DNA of 64,000 nt, from positions 447,001-511,000 of the forward strand of contig BSQZ01000052.1 of assembly GCA_033239005.1 (NCBI GenBank), given 5' to 3'. Below, one piece after another: positions 41,855-47,800 of this stretch. A program made the position numbers and the translations under genes. The stretch's first letter is position 1; each line of letters begins with the position of its first letter. The DNA comes from Lamellibrachia satsuma (lineage: Eukaryota; Annelida; Polychaeta; Sabellida; Siboglinidae). The notes beneath the pieces were generated by a model that was not told the DNA's origin, made no database searches, and worked only from the letters and a program-made list of their open reading frames with translations.

Positions 41855-44800
41855 AAACCATTCCAGACTGAGATAAAGTATCCTGATTAAAGGGGTGGCC
41901 TGATTACAGAGGTTAGTCATATCATCTACATAATTTTTCATGTCCAAATCTGGCAAAAAAAAGGCTGTGAGAGAGTGACATTTTTCGAGTGGTGGCTCCT
42001 TGGAGGGGTTCTACTTGTACGGTAATTGATCTGCAACCAATCACTGACATGATGCACCACTGGTCCAAATGGTCGCCTTTTACAGCCTGGATGGGCCATT
42101 GGCCCACTTTTCCAAGACCGTAGATTGAACCATGAAAAGGCCTTAATTTCGAACATTGAATTGCTGCACAATCAGTTAGAATCCTTTTCTTTGGTAATTT
42201 GATTACTCTCCCATCATCATCTACGTGTCCACACTGTCTTCAAGTAATTTCTCGTTCAAAGTTACACACTTAATTATTCCTTATTTGACCAAGTAAACCT
42301 ACATAATTGTAATACCTGTTTCATAAGATAGTTGGCAATTTACCCACATTTCACAAGCAAAACAAAGGTACAATCATAACTGCGTCATGATCAACCCATG
42401 TAAGTGATTATGTACAGTTAAAGGAACATTTTAATTTAATATTTCGAATTACAAATGCAACTTCACTAAACCATTCAACCACACATCCTACTAACTGATG
42501 CTCAGGCATTACTTTTGATTAGCCTCACTGGGTGGGTGAATACAAACTCCACACTTCTTTACATACTGGTGACAGGCAATTGTCTATAGACAGTTGTTCA
42601 TCGCCAGGCAGTTATTTGCGGAATGTCACCAGGGTAACATTTGTTCAAAAAGGCCTCTTAATTACTCTTTTATAAGCTTGTGAACAGGGTTTAAAAAATC
42701 ATGATTTTTTAAATTAAAAAAATCTTATTTAAATTTTTTTTTATTTGAAATCTGGTACATAGACATTTATGTGGATGTTCATATTTGTAAACTCTTTCAA
42801 ACGTGTTCTATTCAAATCAATTTGGATTCTTGTCTTAACAGAGGGTACACGATTTTTGCTTATTTAACCCATTAGGCCCCAGGATTTTATTAAAACATGC
42901 CATGTTCCCAGGATTTCTGACAAATTTTGAATGATTTTACCTCCTTGTGTTAAAAAATCTGTAGAAAAAACTATTCAATATTGACAATTACAAATTGTGT
43001 TTATTTTGAATAGTCATTTCTCCACATGCAAGTTTAATATAGAAATAGGATATATTAATAAAATATTGACATTTGATAACAATCTGCAAAGACAAAATAG
43101 TACATTTGTTAAAACTTTGAAAGTTGCCACTGACATTTTACAATGATCCCATGCTATAACCCTATGCAACTCAGCGAAGAAAATGTAGCTATATATGTTA
43201 GCTTTGCACCACTGAAAACATTATCAAATTATGATGGTTATTTTTCAGGGTACACCATATTTTATCATGACAAATATAGAAATAAAATATCCATGTATCC
43301 ACTAGGTGTGGCAAAATTTGGTAGCGTTTAGTTCAGTAGTTAATCGCCATAATTTTTTTTAACAGAGTCCTGTATGCGGCCGGCGGCTGCAATTCAAGGA
43401 CTGCACAGAGCGACTGGCCGCGGCTGTTGTGGGGTCTAATCAGATAAAGACATTAGACAATGTCCACAAGGCCTCACTCTGTGTAGTTGCATAATCTGTC
43501 TTGGAAAGGAAAGCATGCTGTGTGTCTGTCAGGGCTGTGTCCAATGACACAAAGTTATATCAATTACAATTACATTTTATTTTTTATTTCAATTACAATT
43601 ACAGTCATAATTGTCCAAATCAATTACAATTACACTGTTTCAATTTCAATTACATCAGGGGTCGGAAACCTGTGGTCCGCGGGCCAACTGTGGCCCGCGT
43701 AGCTATTTCATGCAGCCCGCGGACTGACGATACTGTGCAAAATGCGGCCCGACCCTACCACATTGGTATACAAAATAACATATCCACGTGATGAACATAA
43801 TAATATACCAAATATGTATTTTTACTCTCTTTAATATTTAATGAATTCAATTTTGCGTATGCAGACAAGAAAGTATGCAGCGCGGCCCTCCTAAGGAACA
43901 CACCATTAAACAACTTTAGCTTGTATTTAATGTGTTAACATTGTGGACAGATCTGTGCGTTACCCATTGGAAAACTATATTCAGTAAATAAACAACCTAA
44001 CTAAGTTGCATTTGAAAAATAGTAAATATCCCAAAAAACCATCTTGCCCCATCCTTGGGGCAAGACAGCCCTCTACCTGGGGTAACACGGTCTATAACCC
44101 CCTCCCCGTGGTTTTTACTTATACAGTCGAGCCTCGTTATTACGCGGATTCGGATATAACGCGGTTGGTTGTGGACCCCGAATTTGGGCCTGCTTAAACC
44201 TACTTAGAATTACTTTGACAATTCTCAAGAAACATTAGGTGAACAATGTCAGTGAATGAGTATCAACGTGTTGTTTGTTTTGCGTTTACGCCTCACGTAA
44301 GAATCAGATAAACAGTTTTAAATGCATTTACTATGCAATGCCAACATAACACTTGGGTGAAATGACATGTTTCCATTACATCGTAAATTTAATTGTTTTT
44401 GCGATGCGAAACCAACATGTCAAATTCCTAACCCAAGGCTCTACCGGTGCACGAAAATACGAATTCGAATCGATGTTAAGTGGTGCGTAATAAATTTATG
44501 CTTCGGTCGAGATCAGTTGAAAGACGAAGTGAAACAATTATTAATTCTACCTATTGTCGTTTTCTGTTTTTTATCAGCTTACATACTACGTTTGTCAAAT
44601 CATAATTTATACGCTTTCGGCTGCTCAGGTCCAGGTAATTATTTTCGATTCATAGGCCTATTGGTCCAGTACATCATCACCATAGTAGATATGTTCCGTA
44701 ACGGTTTATATACATGTGTTTTATTCAGTTCAAGAGTGAAGAAGGTGTGACATTTAAAAAATAATACACGTTGATGCTAGTATACTCGTTTAATAAGTTC

Positions 44801-47800
44801 CATAAACTGCATATTAGCGTATAAGACAGTGCTGCAAGCACACGGGGCATCGACAGCGTTCTTGGGCTTGGTGCAGTGGGCGGCGATCACTGTTGTTTAG
44901 TAGTTCCCTGGTGGCAGATATGGGAATACCTAACGTGCCTTGCGTACAGCGCAGTCCGAAGTCGTGGACCCTGACTACCGCGTTATAACGAGGCTCGACT
45001 GTATGAACGAACTATTGCCTAAAATTAAAATGTATATTATATACAAATGGTATGATAGTAATATATCAGGCCATTATGGTTGTTAAGTTTAAATTGGAGT
45101 TAACATCAGCGTAACCATGTGCGTGTGGGATAAGACATGTGGACCGTCTTGCCCCATATGCATGGGGACTGTCTTGCCCCACAGACGTGTCTTAATAAGA
45201 TATATACAAAGCACAACATACTATTCCACATTTTGCATTGTTTGATCTGTCAACTGATTAATAATATAATCATATCACCAATTAATGATTCATGATTCAC
45301 ACCGTTGTATGGTGAATTTCACCATTTTACTATTGGCAAAATATTCGATCAATGCATATAATAGTGCATATAAAAGTTTAAAAACACACTGATTTAATTA
45401 CGTCTGTCTCATGTTGCTGAACTTTCGGGCGGGTATCAGATAGAATTAGCTTAATTTTGCACCAGATTTGGAATGTTCAGAGTTATATATTTTGAGTACA
45501 TGGTGGGGGCTGTTTTACCCCCAGGGACCATGTTGCCCCAGGTTACCCTACAACCTAATTTGTGTTTGAGTGATAATGTGTTGTTTTAACTAACGTTCGT
45601 CGTCTGCCAGCGAAATGGCGAACGGAGTTGTACGCTGATGGAAAAGGTTCCAGACTAAGGAGGTGCCAAGCAAAGCTCTTCAGGGCACACTCCGTCATCC
45701 AACGGGAAATCCTGCGTGGCAAGTCAATGAAAATGCAGAACATAATAAGGGTCGCCGTGAAGACTAAACAGCTCTCGCTGTCTAAACTATCGGTAGTTCC
45801 AGCAGCGCGATATGAAGAACTCCCATAGTACACAGAAGTGAGCTGAGGCGCACAGGAACAAGTCTGCAGCCAGGTGTGGGCCACTTGGTGGCACAGCAAC
45901 ATCACCAGCAACAGGCCTCAGTGTCACATGGGTCAACATGGCATCAGCGGCATGCCAAGAACACGTAACCTGAATAATGTGTTTTTGAATAATCCAAATG
46001 TTGTTCAAAATCAGACGTTGATGTTTGACGATAATAATAACTCTTTAATAACTCATATTCGTGGACGTGCTATTTACAACAGTGGTCAATACAACTGCTA
46101 GACACAAGGTATATAATTGCATTGTGCCAATTACCACGAGTGTGCGTGTGTGCGTGCGTGAGTGGCCCGCTAACCTATTCAAAGTCACTTATTTGGCCCT
46201 CCATTCAAAAAAGTTGCCCACCCCTGAATTACATTATGCGGAACCAAATATATTCAGCATTTGTTAATTATGTATTTTGCATGTTTTGCTGAATTTCAAT
46301 ATTTTGTACACAATTAATAAACAAATATAACGGTAATGTTTGTACATTTTGTTGAATTGTGACTTTGAATTACACTAAATAAAAAGATAGCAGTTTAAAA
46401 CATATTTTCATTATATCAAAATACAATGCAGTATCCAGGACATAGTCCTTACAGACAAAATCACAAAATATGAAAAGTGAACAAACCCCACAGGACAAAA
46501 TACAAAAATGTGAAAATTTGACAAAATCCCACAGGCCATAAGACAATATTTATTTGTAGTTCTTCTCTAAGCATCCTTTTTATTTTTATAGACATTTATT
46601 TGTGTGCATTTCTTACATTTTTCTTCGGAAAATACTAATAATAGGGTATGATGTGTTTACTTTGAGGTTGTAGCTCCTGCTCTAAGCTGACATTCTTAAT
46701 TGGTCTGCTTTGTGTGAGTTGGGAATGGGGAGAGAAGCCATATAAATGGTCCTTGCCACCTGACCTGTCTCCAGTCCTCCACAACACAAGGGGTGTAATT
46801 GGTTTGCTAACTCTGCAATGTTTCACAGAGCTGATATTTTCTGAAGCAATATCAGGCTACAGGTCTTTCCATGTTGTTTGAATACCAGCTTAGCATTTTC
46901 CTGACAATGTCTGTGCACTGTTTATTGCTTCCTGGCTGCCAACTTATTGAAAAGGCTAATCGCTAAGGCTACCACCAGACAGTGAATACTGTAACTGAAA
47001 TATAAATATATAAGCAGGTGTTATTATTAGCCTTGATTTTTAACTCATGTGAGACTTAAATTATATTTTTAGTGACAATTCATTCAGGTAGTTTGTGATA
47101 TAAAATGTACTGTAATTGATTGTAATTGAAATAAATTTTTAATTATACAAAATATAACAATTACAATTACAGCAAAATTTCGAAACCATAATCAATTACA
47201 ATTACACAATTTCGCTGTAACCAATTACAATTACACCACTGGACCCAGCCCTGGTGTCTGTGGCTGTAGCAGTGCTAATTATTGTTTGCTGAGAGGTGGA
47301 TTAGCACCTGTCCAGGTCTCTGTATACTCTAAGGGTCTTTAACCAGAATACAAACTGGTACAGTATTAAACAACTGAGTCAATGTACTGAATTGGTAACA
47401 ACTAGCACAAGCTCTAAGTGGACTTTAACCCAGGACTTCTGACTTGAAAAGATACTTCCTCTTGAAGACAAATTTGTGTGGCTTCATTGCATTCAGAAAG
47501 GGAATAGCTCAAACATACACAATGTCATAAAATATTTGACTATCAGGCTATCTTATGTCAATACAGCTACACAAGTGTGCGCACTTTGCGTTTTGTATTA
47601 AAAAACATACAACACTATGTTGATCTCAATGCTTGTAAACAATTATTTGTGTTAAATTCATATAAATCAGTGATTAAAAAAACTGGAAGTAAAAAATTAT
47701 TTGAATCAAATGATTTAAATCAAACAACCCTGCTTGTGAATGTTTGAGAAACTGTATTCCACATTCAAATAACCTGGGAATATTGAAAATAAGTTAGTTA

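Larger units (their letters stand above)
43530..47253. mobile_element. Outer hAT element, 3.7 kb, with perfect 8-bp target duplication
   Basis: Ends CAGGGCTGTGTCCAATGAC and, reversed, CAGGGCTGGGTCCAGTGG. It is flanked by the identical 8-bp GTGTCTGT at 43,522-43,529 and 47,254-47,261, the hallmark of hAT insertion. Both ends carry subterminal CAATTACAATTACA repeats (43,560-43,650 and 47,105-47,240). No transposase of its own is recognised; most of its length is the nested element 43,656-46,226. Confidence 0.92.

Noticed and set aside
44367..44750. 127-codon ORF in the Tigger-like element as transposase
   Set aside because: No DDE motif or HTH, and parts resemble a non-coding dispersed repeat at 26.1-26.2 kb.
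44030..45550. A further transposon with CTTGCCCCA-type inverted ends around the Tigger-like element
   Set aside because: Words such as CTTGCCCCA and TGGGGCAAG recur at about 44,040, 45,130-45,180 and 45,530, but I could not define matching ends or a target duplication.
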